64,000 nt of DNA. It comes from a methanogenic archaeon mixed culture ISO4-G1. Lineage in GTDB: Archaea; Thermoplasmatota; Thermoplasmata; Methanomassiliicoccales; Methanomethylophilaceae. The stretch covers positions 248,001 to 312,000 of the forward strand of contig CP013703.1 in the NCBI GenBank assembly GCA_001563305.1, in the 5' to 3' direction. Each line of letters begins with the position of its first letter. Position 1 is the first letter of the stretch. The translations under genes and the position numbers were made by a program. Under the pieces are notes generated by a model. It was not told the DNA's origin, did not search any database, and saw only the letters and a program-made list of their open reading frames with translations. Shown one piece after another: positions 24,285-32,531 of the stretch.

Positions 24285-25634
24285 TCACGAGAGGTTCTTG
24301 CAAAGGTCCTCTACGGCCGCGATGACCACATCCTGTACCATGGATGTGGGCGGGCAGTAGGCGTTCTCAGAGCGCACGAGGAAGTCCTCGGCGGTGACAC
24401 CGTTGATGGCGGCGGAAGTCAGCCAGTCGATACGGCCAGTGGCCTCCTCTCCTGCGATGATCTGTGCTCCGATGATCCTGTGGGACGTCTTGTCCGCCAG
24501 GACCTTGACGATGAGCTCCTTTCCACCGGGATAGTATCTGGCGCGGGTGAGGCCCTTGGCCTTCCCCTCCACGACGTCGACGCCGTACCAGGATGCAAGT
24601 CCTTTGGAGAGTCCCGTTCCGGCGATCTGCTTCTCGCCGATCAGGCTGACCCACGGGCTCGCGACGGGTCCGAACAGCTTCTTGTCGCCGCAGACCGCGT
24701 TGTTACCTGCGACGATCCCCTGCTTGACTGCGGTGGAACCGAGCTGGCTCATTGTGGCGCCGTTCATGATCGCGGACTCGCACTGGACGAGGTCCCCTGC
24801 GACGTAGATGTCGGGGACGAGCCTGCCCCTCTTGTAGGGCTGGAGCGTCGGTGCGACGATGACCGCATTGAGCTGTCCGATGTCGAATCCCAATGCCTTC
24901 GGGATGTCGAGGTTGGCGCGTACACCAGTAGCGAAGATCATGACCTCGCAGGGGTACTCCTTGCCGGCGGCCGTGACGCTGGTGACCTTGTCGGTACCGT
25001 TGACGGACTGGATCGGCGCCTTCATGACGAACTCGATCCCCATCTCCTCTAGGTGCTTCTGCATGATGTCGGCCATGTCCTTGTCCGCGATACGGGGGAT
25101 GACCTGGTCCATCATCTCGATGACCGTGACGTTCTTCCCCATGTTCTTGAACGAGACCGCGAGCTCGAGACCGATGACACCCGCTCCGCCGATGACGACG
25201 TTCTTGGCGTCCTTCAGAGCCTCCTGGATGTTCTTTCCGTCCTTCACGGTCCTGACGATGAACACGTTCTTCAGTCCCGTTCCCTCGATGGGGGGCACGA
25301 ACACCCTTCCACCGGTGGCTATGATCAACGAATCGTACTGGTATGCTTTTCCGCCTGCGGTGACGGTTTTGGCAGCATCGTCCACGGACTCGACCGTCGT
25401 TTCGGTGTACACCTTGATTCCACGGTGCTTCTCGTAGAATTCTGGAGTGTGCATCACGACGTCGGTCCATTTGCTCTTTCCCTCGATACCCCATGGAATG
25501 GCGCAGGGGGAGTATGCGATGTCACTGTCCTGTGTGAAGACGGTGATCTCGCACTCAGGGTCCTTGGCCCTGGCGGTAGAGGCTGCGGTCATTCCCGCGG
25601 CCCCCGAACCGATGACTATGATTTTCTTTGCCAT
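24285..25634 (-). CDS. FAD/NAD-dependent oxidoreductase, CoA-disulfide reductase / NADH oxidase family
   Basis: This 449-residue flavoprotein has the FAD motif VIGSGAAGMTAA (residues 6-17), the single redox Cys in YSPCAIPWG (near 42), an NAD-binding VVIGGAGVIGLELA (near 150) and a C-terminal dimerisation domain. Relatives reduce CoA or other disulfides, polysulfide, or oxygen; substrate choice cannot be told from sequence. ATG 25634 gives the FAD fold at the N-terminus and has GGAG 9 nt upstream, so starts at 25649 and 25667 are disfavoured. The TPD-motif gene follows in the same operon. Confidence 0.9.
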   Translation of the reverse strand: MAKKIIVIGSGAAGMTAASTARAKDPECEITVFTQDSDIAYSPCAIPWGIEGKSKWTDVVMHTPEFYEKHRGIKVYTETTVESVDDAAKTVTAGGKAYQYDSLIIATGGRVFVPPIEGTGLKNVFIVRTVKDGKNIQEALKDAKNVVIGGAGVIGLELAVSFKNMGKNVTVIEMMDQVIPRIADKDMADIMQKHLEEMGIEFVMKAPIQSVNGTDKVTSVTAAGKEYPCEVMIFATGVRANLDIPKALGFDIGQLNAVIVAPTLQPYKRGRLVPDIYVAGDLVQCESAIMNGATMSQLGSTAVKQGIVAGNNAVCGDKKLFGPVASPWVSLIGEKQIAGTGLSKGLASWYGVDVVEGKAKGLTRARYYPGGKELIVKVLADKTSHRIIGAQIIAGEEATGRIDWLTSAAINGVTAEDFLVRSENAYCPPTSMVQDVVIAAVEDLCKNLS

Positions 25635-25813
25635 GTCGGCTATCTCCATTCGGGACATTGGGGGCACATTATTATATTTATTGCAGGCGCCTGCGAGGCC
25701 AAAACATCAAATTTCTGACATCTGGCACATTGCTCTAACCTGTTTAGAAGGTGCTACGCGTCAGCAACAAAGGATTAAATCCGCTCCCAGCATATTCCAG
25801 CGCAGGTACCCAG

Positions 25814-26806
25814 ATGAAAGAAAGGAGATCACCCTACGAGCTTGAAGCCCTCTGGAAGGAAGGCGACATGGTAGGAGGCGAGAAGGCCAGGGCTATGGTC
25901 GTCATCATGCGCACCAACGGATGCTGTTGGGTGAAGCACGGAGGTTGTACCATGTGCGGCTACCGCGAGGCATCGCTGATGAACGTCACGCCGGAGGATC
26001 TCCTCAAACAGCTGGAACAGGCCAAGTCCAAGTACAAGGATGAGCCGTTCGTCAAGATATACACATCGGGCAGTTTCTTGGACGACAACGAGATCCCGCC
26101 TTCCGTCAGGGAGACGGTCTTCGACGAGTTCAGGGGATGCGGGCGCCTCCTGTTCGAGAGCCGCCCGGAGTTCATAACCCCCGATGTGGTCGGCAGCCTG
26201 CCGAAGAACGCGACGGTCGCACTGGGGCTCGAGAGCTCGAACCCGGAGGTGCTGAGGACATCCGTCCACAAGGGATTCACCCCGGAGGACATCAGGAGGG
26301 CAGGGGAACTGCTCAAGGACAACGGCCTCGGGGTCAGGACATACCTGCTCCTCAAGCCGCCCTTCATGACGGAGGAGATGGCGATAAAGGACGCCGTCCA
26401 GTCGGCCAGGTTCGCGGATCCGTTCTCGGACGAGATCTCGGTCAACCCGCTGAACGTCCAGAGGGGCACCTACGTGGAGCGCCTGTGGAAGAGGGGCGAG
26501 TTCAGGTCCCCGTGGATCTGGTCGCTCATAGAGGTGTTCAGATAGCTGTCCGGTACCGTGAACGCGCGCCTCATGTCATCCCCCTCGGGAGGAGGGGCCA
26601 TGAGGGGCGTCCACAACTGCGGTCAGTGCGACCAGGCGGCCTTGGAGGCCATAGAGAGATTCAGTTACTCGCAGGACGTCAAGGACCTTGACATAACCTG
26701 CGGATGCAGGACCAAATGGGAGGCCTACCTGCGTTCCGAGGCGATCCTCGGTTCGCCCGCGGACCTCGACAGGGACTTCGAAAACGAGTTAGCGCTAAGG
26801 ATGTGA
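25814..26806 (+). CDS. Archaeosine synthase radical SAM subunit RaSEA with in-frame TAG (probable pyrrolysine)
   Basis: RaSEA works with the ArcS lysine adduct on tRNA position 15 to form archaeosine. The radical SAM cysteines are in GCCWVKHGGCTMCGY (Cys37/38, Cys45, Cys48). The reading frame meets TAG at 26543-26545 (codon 244) after WSLIEVFR and continues in the same frame for 86 codons to TGA at 26806. The continuation holds the family's C-terminal cysteines, HNCGQCD (269, 272) and TCGC (296, 298). Read through, the protein is 330 residues, a normal length; stopped at TAG it would be 243 residues without that domain. Pyrrolysine insertion is the best explanation in this lineage; a nonsense mutation is the alternative. 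ATG 25814 follows AGGT. Confidence 0.85.
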
Positions 26807-26811
26807 GAGGG

Positions 26812-27135
26812 ATGGATTACGACATAAAGAAAGGATGGTTCAAGAACATCGAAGGAGACCTGCTGGCACAGTTGATGGGAGAGGTCTTCGGGAACGTCAA
26901 GAGGGAGGGCGACAAATGCATCTCATCGTACGGTGTCCTCGACGTCATCGAGGTCACGGTTCTGAGCAAGGACAAGCTCGACATCACCACCAAGAACAGG
27001 GAAGGGCCCATGACCGACGAGCAGATCCTCGATAGCAAGAGGAAGCTCAACATCTTCGCCGAGAAGGCCACGGGCTTCGACGCCAAGGCCCGCATGAAGA
27101 GGGCGCAGAAGAAGGCCAAGGAAGGCACTCTCTGA
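26812..27135 (+). CDS. Conserved archaeal protein, DUF5611-like
   Basis: This 107-residue soluble protein starts at ATG 26812, 5 nt after the RaSEA stop, with GAGAGGG just upstream. It begins MDYDIKKGWFKNIEGD, has a beta-rich middle (VLDVIEVTVLSKDKLDITTKN) and a basic helical C-terminus (AKARMKRAQKKAKEG). It resembles the archaeal DUF5611 family, but I hold this loosely. Co-transcription with RaSEA could link it to tRNA or RNA metabolism. A CCCTCGC/GCGAGGG hairpin follows. Confidence 0.72.
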   Translation: MDYDIKKGWFKNIEGDLLAQLMGEVFGNVKREGDKCISSYGVLDVIEVTVLSKDKLDITTKNREGPMTDEQILDSKRKLNIFAEKATGFDAKARMKRAQKKAKEGTL

Positions 27136-27145
27136 GAAACACACG

Positions 27146-27177
27146 CCCTCGCTTCCTATATTATTAGTACGCGAGGG
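27146..27177 (+). terminator. Hairpin after the RaSEA operon
   Basis: CCCTCGC (27146-27152) pairs with GCGAGGG (27171-27177) across an AT-rich 18-nt loop, 10 nt after the stop and just before the ribosomal TATA box. Because of the long loop, I call it with modest confidence. Confidence 0.4.
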
Positions 27178-27182
27178 TATTC

Positions 27183-27192
27183 TTTAAATATA
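27183..27192 (+). promoter_or_regulatory. TATA box of the ribosomal superoperon
   Basis: TTTAAATATA is the only strong TATA-like element upstream of uL3. It predicts transcription start near 27214, giving a leader of about 170 nt before the uL3 ATG. Confidence 0.6.
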
Positions 27193-27214
27193 ACTTATCT
27201 ATACGACATTTTGG

Positions 27215-27385
27215 ATTGGACATAATAGTGTCCGACCAGACGCACCGGGCAATGCGGTTGCATCCCACGTCTGCTTCATACGCTACGGCTTTTGGAAGCG
27301 AATATGGCGTCACGGTCGGAACATTAAGACGTTCGTCTGATAAATCGCGAGGTTAGCGAAGAGACCCTCGCAGGTATGTGAAAAT
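27215..27385 (+). ncRNA. Structured 5' leader of the ribosomal protein superoperon (candidate)
   Basis: Four hairpins can be drawn: GGACAT/GTGTCC (27218-27233); a branched stem CAGACG/CGTCTG (27237-27273) enclosing GGG/CCC and ATGC/GCAT with a GGTT loop; AGAC/GTCT (27327-27338); and GCGAGG/CCTCGC (27347-27371), 14 nt before the uL3 start. The AGACG and CGTCTG words each occur twice, so alternative pairings exist. Such a long structured leader is unusual here, where many messages are leaderless. A role in control by a ribosomal protein is inference. Confidence 0.45.
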
Positions 27386-28384
27386 ATGCCACAAAGAAGA
27401 CGTCCACAGAAAGGATCTAGGGCATTCGGCCCTAGGAAGAGAGCACAGTCTCAGACACCGAGGCTCGACTCTTGGCCAGAGATCAGCGGCGCCCCTAAAA
27501 TCCAGGGCTTCGCTGGTTACAAGGCAGGAATGACACACGCTTTCATCGTTGACAAGCGTGCAAAGAGCACCACCTCCGGAATGGAGCTCCAGGTGCCCGT
27601 GACCGTCGTCGAGGTCCCCCCGATGAAGATCGCGGCAGTCAGATTCTACGAGAGCAGCATCGTTGGACTGAAGACAGCAGGAGAGGTCTGGGCAAAGGAC
27701 CTCGACCCGCTCCTCGACAGGCGCCTCAACGTTCCCAAGAACCACGATGAGGCTTCCTTCGCTAGGTATGAGGGACTGGACATCGAGGATGTCCGCGTAC
27801 TCGCTTACACCCAGCCCAAGGCAGTCTCCGGAGTACCCAAGAAGGTACCCGACCTCATGGAGCTCAGGATCGGCGGCGGAACGATCGACGAGAGGGTAGC
27901 ATACGCAAAGCAGATACTCGGTACCGAGGTCGCATTCACCGACTTCTCCCCCGAGGGATCACTGGTCGATGTCATCGCAGTGACCAAGGGTAAGGGATTC
28001 CAGGGAGTGACCAAGAGGTGGGGAGTCAAGCTCCTGTCCCACAGGAACAGCAAGCACCGCCGCGGAATCGGTAACCTCGGACCCAAGAGACCCGGATACG
28101 TCAGATCGACCGTTCCCGGATCCGGACAGATGGGATACCACCAGAGGACCGAGTTCAACAAGAAAGTCATCAAGGTCGGAACAGACGGCGCAGAGGTAAC
28201 CCCCAGGGGAGGATTCCTCAACTACGGAGAGGTCAGGAACACATACATCCTCGTCCACGGCTCCGTACCCGGACCCACCAAGAGGCTCATCAGATTCAGA
28301 GATGCGACCAGGCTTCCCAAGAAGGCCGACATGGAGGCAGTCGACGTGACATACGTCTCTGTCGATTCGAAACAGGGGGCATGA
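27386..28384 (+). CDS. rpl3: Ribosomal protein uL3
   Basis: This 332-residue large-subunit protein binds 23S rRNA near the peptidyl transferase centre and aids assembly. The basic N-terminus with FGPRKRAQSQTPR, GFAGYKAGMTH near residue 47 and the loop VTKGKGFQGVTKRWGVK near 200 are typical of archaeal and eukaryotic uL3. It is the first gene of the S10/spc superoperon and is preceded by a long structured leader. Confidence 0.97.
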   Translation: MPQRRRPQKGSRAFGPRKRAQSQTPRLDSWPEISGAPKIQGFAGYKAGMTHAFIVDKRAKSTTSGMELQVPVTVVEVPPMKIAAVRFYESSIVGLKTAGEVWAKDLDPLLDRRLNVPKNHDEASFARYEGLDIEDVRVLAYTQPKAVSGVPKKVPDLMELRIGGGTIDERVAYAKQILGTEVAFTDFSPEGSLVDVIAVTKGKGFQGVTKRWGVKLLSHRNSKHRRGIGNLGPKRPGYVRSTVPGSGQMGYHQRTEFNKKVIKVGTDGAEVTPRGGFLNYGEVRNTYILVHGSVPGPTKRLIRFRDATRLPKKADMEAVDVTYVSVDSKQGA

Positions 28385-28388
28385 GTAA

Positions 28389-29165
28389 ATGGCAACAACA
28401 AATGTTTATGCAGTCAGCGGCGGAGTCGCCGGAACCGTTGAGGTCCCCGAGGCATTCGCAACCCCCTACAGGCCCGACATCATCAAGAAGGCAGTCCTTG
28501 CGGCAGCGGCCAACGGCAGGCAGCCCTACGGACCCGGTGCAAGGTCTGGAATGAGGCACGCGGTCAGCTTCCGCGGAAAGGGAACCGGATCCGCACGTAA
28601 CCAGAGGATCCACGGACTCGGAAAGGCCGGAGAGTCACCCAACAACGTCTCGGGAAGGAGGGCACACCCGCCAGTACCCGAGAGGATCTGGGCACAGAAG
28701 GTCAACAAGAAAGAGGCGAAGATCGCACGCGCATCCGCACTCGCAGCAACAGGCTGTGCGGACTGTGTCAAGGCACGCGGACACCAGTTCGATGATTCCG
28801 TCACCTTCCCCATCGTCGTCGAGGACGCATTCAGCGACGTGAAGGAGACAGCAGAGGTCATCGAGGTTCTCGAGAAGATCGGAATCGGCTACGACCTTGA
28901 CCGTGCAAAGGACGGACGCAAGATCCGTGCAGGAAGGGGAACTATGAGGAACAGGAAGTACCGCACCCCCGTATCCGTTCTCATCGTCGTCGCAGACGAG
29001 GAGAGGAACGCACCGATCTTCAAGAGCGCATCCAACATCCCCGGAGTTTCCGTTGAGGAGATCAAGACCCTCAACACGAGCATCCTTGCTCCCGGAGGAG
29101 ACGCAGGAAGGCTCACTGTCTACACCAAGGCAGCTATCGAGGCAATAGGAGGCTGGACACAATGA
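28389..29165 (+). CDS. rpl4: Ribosomal protein uL4
   Basis: This 258-residue protein lines part of the peptide exit tunnel; its extended loop is seen as RQPYGPGARSGMRHAVSFRGKGTGSARNQ (split here into the region of residues 38-66). Length and the C-terminal DVLLxxxx-equivalent region fit archaeal L4. It starts 4 nt after uL3 and its stop overlaps the uL23 start by ATGA. In some bacteria uL4 represses its own operon; the leader upstream of uL3 makes that testable here. Confidence 0.96.
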   Translation: MATTNVYAVSGGVAGTVEVPEAFATPYRPDIIKKAVLAAAANGRQPYGPGARSGMRHAVSFRGKGTGSARNQRIHGLGKAGESPNNVSGRRAHPPVPERIWAQKVNKKEAKIARASALAATGCADCVKARGHQFDDSVTFPIVVEDAFSDVKETAEVIEVLEKIGIGYDLDRAKDGRKIRAGRGTMRNRKYRTPVSVLIVVADEERNAPIFKSASNIPGVSVEEIKTLNTSILAPGGDAGRLTVYTKAAIEAIGGWTQ

Positions 29166-29443
29166 AGCAGAGTGATGTTCTCATCAGGCCGTTCGTGACT
29201 GAGAAGTCCACGAACCACATGACCGGCACTCCCACACAGAACTACAAGGACGGAAATAAGATCGAGTTCATTGTCCACAGGAACGCGGACAAGGACACCA
29301 TCAAGACCGTCTTCGAGGAGCGCTTCGAGGTCAAAGTAGAGAAAGTCTGGACCAGAATCCAGAAGGACGGAAAGCACGCCATCATCAAGCTCGCGGAAGG
29401 ATACTCCGCAGAGGATGTAGGTATGAGAGTCGGAGTCTTCTGA
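29162..29443 (+). CDS. rpl23: Ribosomal protein uL23
   Basis: This 93-residue protein binds 23S domain III at the tunnel exit and contacts SRP and the translocon. The N-terminal DVLIRPFVTEKST and central IEFIVHRNADKDTIKTVFEE are family hallmarks. It overlaps uL4 by ATGA and is followed by uL2 after 11 nt. Confidence 0.96.
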   Translation: MKQSDVLIRPFVTEKSTNHMTGTPTQNYKDGNKIEFIVHRNADKDTIKTVFEERFEVKVEKVWTRIQKDGKHAIIKLAEGYSAEDVGMRVGVF

Positions 29444-29454
29444 GGTGAGTGATT

Positions 29455-30150
29455 ATGGGAAAAAGATTGATACCAATGAGAAGGGGTCGCGGAACCTCTT
29501 TGTACCGCTCACCCAGCCACAGGCACGTTGACGACGTCAGGCTCCCCGCGTTCAACGAGGGAACCGCAGTCATCAAGGACCTGATCCAGGCACCCGGAAG
29601 GACATGCCCTCTCGCAGTCCTTGACGTGAACGGTAAGATAGACTACCAGCTGGCAGTCGAGGGAACCAAGGTCGGTCAGACGATCGTCATCGGCGGCTCC
29701 GAGATCAAGGCTGGAAACATAACGATGCTCTCCAAGATTCCCGAGGGAACCACCGTGCACAACGTCGAGGCAAGGCCCGGCGACGGTGGAAAGTTCGTGA
29801 AGACCGCCGGATCCTCCGGAACCGTCGTCTCCAGGGGAGACAAGGTCATGGTCCTCATGCCCTCAGGTGCCATCAAGGAGTTCAGCCCCACATGCCGCGC
29901 CGCAATCGGTGTGGTCGCTGGTGGCGGAAGGGGAGACAAGCCCCTCGCGAAAGCAGGTAAGAACGTTCTGACACTCAGGTCCAGATCCAAGGCGCCCTTC
30001 AAGACGAAGGGAGTCGCGATGAACGCTGTGGACCACCCCCACGGAGGAGGAAGCCACGCACACGTCGGAGGACCCAACTGTCAGAAGAGAACAGCATCGC
30101 CTGGTCAGAAGGTAGGATTCCTGCCTCCTAAGAAGAAAATAAGGAAGTGA
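29455..30150 (+). CDS. rpl2: Ribosomal protein uL2
   Basis: This 231-residue protein is needed for subunit joining and peptidyl transfer. The N-terminal GKRLIPMRRGRG and the conserved C-terminal AMNAVDHPHGGGSH (near residue 183) with the peptidyl-transferase-proximal His are present. ATG 29455 has a GGTGA ribosome binding site; a GTG at 29449 is rejected because it would place it too close. Next gene, uS19, starts 5 nt after the stop. Confidence 0.97.
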   Translation: MGKRLIPMRRGRGTSLYRSPSHRHVDDVRLPAFNEGTAVIKDLIQAPGRTCPLAVLDVNGKIDYQLAVEGTKVGQTIVIGGSEIKAGNITMLSKIPEGTTVHNVEARPGDGGKFVKTAGSSGTVVSRGDKVMVLMPSGAIKEFSPTCRAAIGVVAGGGRGDKPLAKAGKNVLTLRSRSKAPFKTKGVAMNAVDHPHGGGSHAHVGGPNCQKRTASPGQKVGFLPPKKKIRK

Positions 30151-30155
30151 TTGCA

Positions 30156-30617
30156 ATGGGAAAGAAGATTATTGCAGGATCGGCAAAAGCCTCGAGGAGG
30201 AAGTCCAGGAAGAAGGCGTCGGCAATCCAGGCACGCAGGAAGAAGGAGTTCCTGTACCGTGGATTCACGATGGAGGACCTTCTGGCGATGTCGTTCGAGG
30301 AGGTTCTCGGACTCATGCCTTCAAGGTCAAGGAGGACATACCTCCGCGGTCTGAACTACGAGCAGCAGCTCCTGTTCGACAAGCTGAAGGACGCCACCGA
30401 GCCCGTCAGGACCCACCGCAGGGACCTGCCGATCATACCCCAGTTCGTGGGAAAGACCGTCAGCGTCTACAACGGTCGCGAGTTCAAAGACATAGAGATC
30501 AAGCCCGAGATGATCGGCTGCTTCATTGGAGAGTTCGTCCAGACAAGGAAGCTTCCAGTGCACTCCGGACCCGGAGTCGGTGCTACTAGGTCATCCAAGT
30601 TCATGCCGTTGAAGTGA
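30156..30617 (+). CDS. rps19: Ribosomal protein uS19
   Basis: This 153-residue head protein of the small subunit is slightly longer than most archaeal homologues because of a basic N-terminal stretch (residues 5-27). The core EFLYRGFTMEDLL, RRDLPIIPQFVGKTVSVYNGREF and the C-terminal GEFVQTRKLPVHSGPGVGATRSSKF (read in two parts near 120-150) identify it. ATG 30156 is chosen over an upstream in-frame GTG that overlaps the uL2 stop. Confidence 0.96.
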   Translation: MGKKIIAGSAKASRRKSRKKASAIQARRKKEFLYRGFTMEDLLAMSFEEVLGLMPSRSRRTYLRGLNYEQQLLFDKLKDATEPVRTHRRDLPIIPQFVGKTVSVYNGREFKDIEIKPEMIGCFIGEFVQTRKLPVHSGPGVGATRSSKFMPLK

Positions 30618-30627
30618 GGTGTCAGAT

Positions 30628-31080
30628 ATGGTTAATTCAGGTTATACTGCAGTAGCTGACCCCGACACGACAGCAAAGGCACTCGGAAGGGAGATGCCCA
30701 TCTCCCCCAAGTTCGCCCGCGAGGTCGCCGGCATGGTACGCGGAATGAAGGTCGAGACCGCTCAGAAGGCTCTCGAGGAAGTGATCGAGAAGAAGAGGCC
30801 CGTTCCCCTTAAGAGATACAATAAGAGAGTATCTCATAAGGCGGGAGTCGGACCCGGAAGATACCCGGTGAAGGCCGCCAAGGCGATCCTCAGCGTTATC
30901 GACAGCGCTGTCTCCAACGCGGAGTACAAGGGACTCGACGTCTCAGGCATGGCCATCGCCACGATATCCGTCTCCAGGGGACGCGTCATCCCCGGGCACA
31001 TGCCCAGGGCCCACGGACGTGCCACCGAGTGGAACCAGGATACCGTCAACGTGGAAGTCATCATCCAGGAGGTTGAGTGA
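30628..31080 (+). CDS. rpl22: Ribosomal protein uL22
   Basis: This 150-residue tunnel-lining protein has the archaeal-type core ALGREMPISPKFAREVAGMV (near 17-36) and the tunnel loop and C-terminal strand ISVSRGRVIPGHMPRAHGRA (near 114-133). ATG 30628 is used; the GTG at 30619 directly after uS19 is an alternative. The stop is followed one base later by the uS3 start. Confidence 0.96.
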   Translation: MVNSGYTAVADPDTTAKALGREMPISPKFAREVAGMVRGMKVETAQKALEEVIEKKRPVPLKRYNKRVSHKAGVGPGRYPVKAAKAILSVIDSAVSNAEYKGLDVSGMAIATISVSRGRVIPGHMPRAHGRATEWNQDTVNVEVIIQEVE

Positions 31081-31081
31081 A

Positions 31082-31771
31082 ATGGCAGCAGAGAGAAAGA
31101 TCGTTGCCGAGTACGTCCGCAGGGTTCTCCTCAAGGAGTACCTCATGAAAGAGGTCAGCCGTGCCGGATTCGGAGGACTCGACGTCCAGAGGACACCCAT
31201 GGGAACCCGTGTCATCCTCACGACTGAGAGGCCGGGACTCGTCATCGGAAGGCGCGGTCAGACAATCAAGACTCTGACCCAGGTAATCGAGGAGCAGTTC
31301 GGCTTCGAGAACCCCCAGATCGAGGTTCAGGAAGTCGAGAACGCAAGCCTCAACGCACAGATCATGGCCGAGAAGCTGGCCTTCTCCCTTGAGAGGGGAT
31401 GGCACTTCCGCAGAGCAGGACACTCCACGGTCCGCAGGATCATGGATGCCGGCGCACGCGGATGCTACATCATCGTGGCAGGAAAGCTCTCCGGTCAGAG
31501 GCACAGGACTGAGAAGTTCAAAGAGGGCAACATCAAGTTCTGCGGAGAGACCAAGGCCCAGTTCATCGAGCACGGCTACGCCGTCGCGAAGCTGAAGATG
31601 GGAGTCATCGGTGTCACCGTCGAGATCATGGTCAAGGACGCGAAGATGCCCGCGGACATCAACGTCCTCAACAAGACAGAGGCTGCGGCAGTCCTGCCCG
31701 ATCTCTTCAACGCACCCGCCGTCGAGGCACCCGCCGAGGCGGAGGTCGAGGTAACAGAGGAGGCGCAGTGA
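31082..31771 (+). CDS. rps3: Ribosomal protein uS3
   Basis: This 229-residue protein of the mRNA entry site has a KH domain (RPGLVIGRRGQTIKTLTQ, near 48-65) and a C-terminal domain ending in an Ala/Glu/Val-rich tail (PAVEAPAEAEVEVTEEAQ) typical of acidic archaeal extensions. The ATG lies one base after the uL22 stop; a longer upstream reading only overlaps uL22. Confidence 0.96.
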   Translation: MAAERKIVAEYVRRVLLKEYLMKEVSRAGFGGLDVQRTPMGTRVILTTERPGLVIGRRGQTIKTLTQVIEEQFGFENPQIEVQEVENASLNAQIMAEKLAFSLERGWHFRRAGHSTVRRIMDAGARGCYIIVAGKLSGQRHRTEKFKEGNIKFCGETKAQFIEHGYAVAKLKMGVIGVTVEIMVKDAKMPADINVLNKTEAAAVLPDLFNAPAVEAPAEAEVEVTEEAQ

Positions 31772-31772
31772 G

Positions 31773-31976
31773 ATGGCCGCACTGAAAACAGCAGACATCA
31801 GGAACATGTCCGTCGAGGAGCGCAATCAGAAACTGAAGGAGCTCCGCGACGAACTGATGCACGAGAGGGGAGTCTCCGCCATGGGCGGAGCACCTTCCAG
31901 CCCCGGAGCCATCAAGGCCCTGAGGCTCAACATCGCTCGCATCCTGACCGTCCAGAAGGAGGAGGAAAAGATCTGA
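31773..31976 (+). CDS. rpl29: Ribosomal protein uL29
   Basis: This 67-residue helical-hairpin protein sits near the tunnel exit beside uL23. The pattern [21 protein letters not shown] and the C-terminal [14 protein letters not shown] fit the family. It starts one base after uS3 and shares one base with the following aIF1 gene (TGATG). Confidence 0.95.
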   Translation: MAALKTADIRNMSVEERNQKLKELRDELMHERGVSAMGGAPSSPGAIKALRLNIARILTVQKEEEKI

Positions 31977-32275
31977 TGGCTGAGATTTGCCCCGTATGTG
32001 GACTGCCCAAGGAACTCTGCATGTGCGAGGAGATCGCACGCGAGCAGCAGACCGTAAGGATCTCAGTCGACAGCCGCAGGTACGGAAAGATGGTCACCGT
32101 CATCGACGGGATCGATGAGAACGACATCGACATCGCCGACCTCGCGAAACAGCTGAAGAACAAGTGCGCCGCCGGCGGAACATACAAAGACGGACGCATC
32201 GAACTCCAGGGAGACCACAAGAAAAGAGTGAAGTCGGTCCTGGAGGAAATGGGATTCCGCACAGAGGTAAGATGA
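31976..32275 (+). CDS. Translation initiation factor aIF1 (SUI1)
   Basis: This 99-residue factor promotes start-codon selection on the small subunit. The N-terminal [15 protein letters not shown] is a compact zinc-type cysteine cluster (residues 5-18), followed by the SUI1 fold with [11 protein letters not shown] and the basic [21 protein letters not shown] region. Its position between uL29 and rnp1 is the standard archaeal order. Its stop overlaps rnp1 by ATGA. Confidence 0.95.
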   Translation: MAEICPVCGLPKELCMCEEIAREQQTVRISVDSRRYGKMVTVIDGIDENDIDIADLAKQLKNKCAAGGTYKDGRIELQGDHKKRVKSVLEEMGFRTEVR

Positions 32276-32526
32276 AAGATAATCTCTTCATTAGAACTGA
32301 GTTCATTGGATTGGACGTGGAAGTGCTGTCTACACCATACTCGGGTATTTCCGGTAAGGTGGTCGACGAGACCAAGAACACGTTTACCATCGATTCGGCC
32401 GGAACTGAGAGAATGGTACCCAAGCCAGGCAATGAATTCAGGTTCACATATGAAGGCAGAACCATCGACATCATCGGATCAAAGATAGTTTACCGACCAG
32501 AGGACAGAATCAAAAAGGTTAGGTGA
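32272..32526 (+). CDS. rnp1: Ribonuclease P protein component 1 (Rpp29/Pop4)
   Basis: This 84-residue Sm-like protein is a subunit of archaeal RNase P, which matures tRNA 5' ends. [14 protein letters not shown], the [11 protein letters not shown] turn and [16 protein letters not shown] at the C-terminus are typical. The ATG overlaps the aIF1 stop; a longer reading starting inside aIF1 is rejected. Its end overlaps a GTG that is an alternative start for uS17. Confidence 0.94.
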   Translation: MKDNLFIRTEFIGLDVEVLSTPYSGISGKVVDETKNTFTIDSAGTERMVPKPGNEFRFTYEGRTIDIIGSKIVYRPEDRIKKVR

Positions 32527-32531
32527 ATAGA

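Noticed and set aside
26558-26806. A separate small gene starting at GTG 26558 downstream of a truncated RaSEA
   Set aside because: It is in the same frame as RaSEA, holds the missing C-terminal cysteines of that family and has no ribosome binding site, so one gene with a sense TAG is simpler.
27237-27273. A tRNA or other small RNA gene in the uL3 leader
   Set aside because: The branched stem lacks a T-arm, an anticodon arm and a matching acceptor; it is reported as leader structure only.
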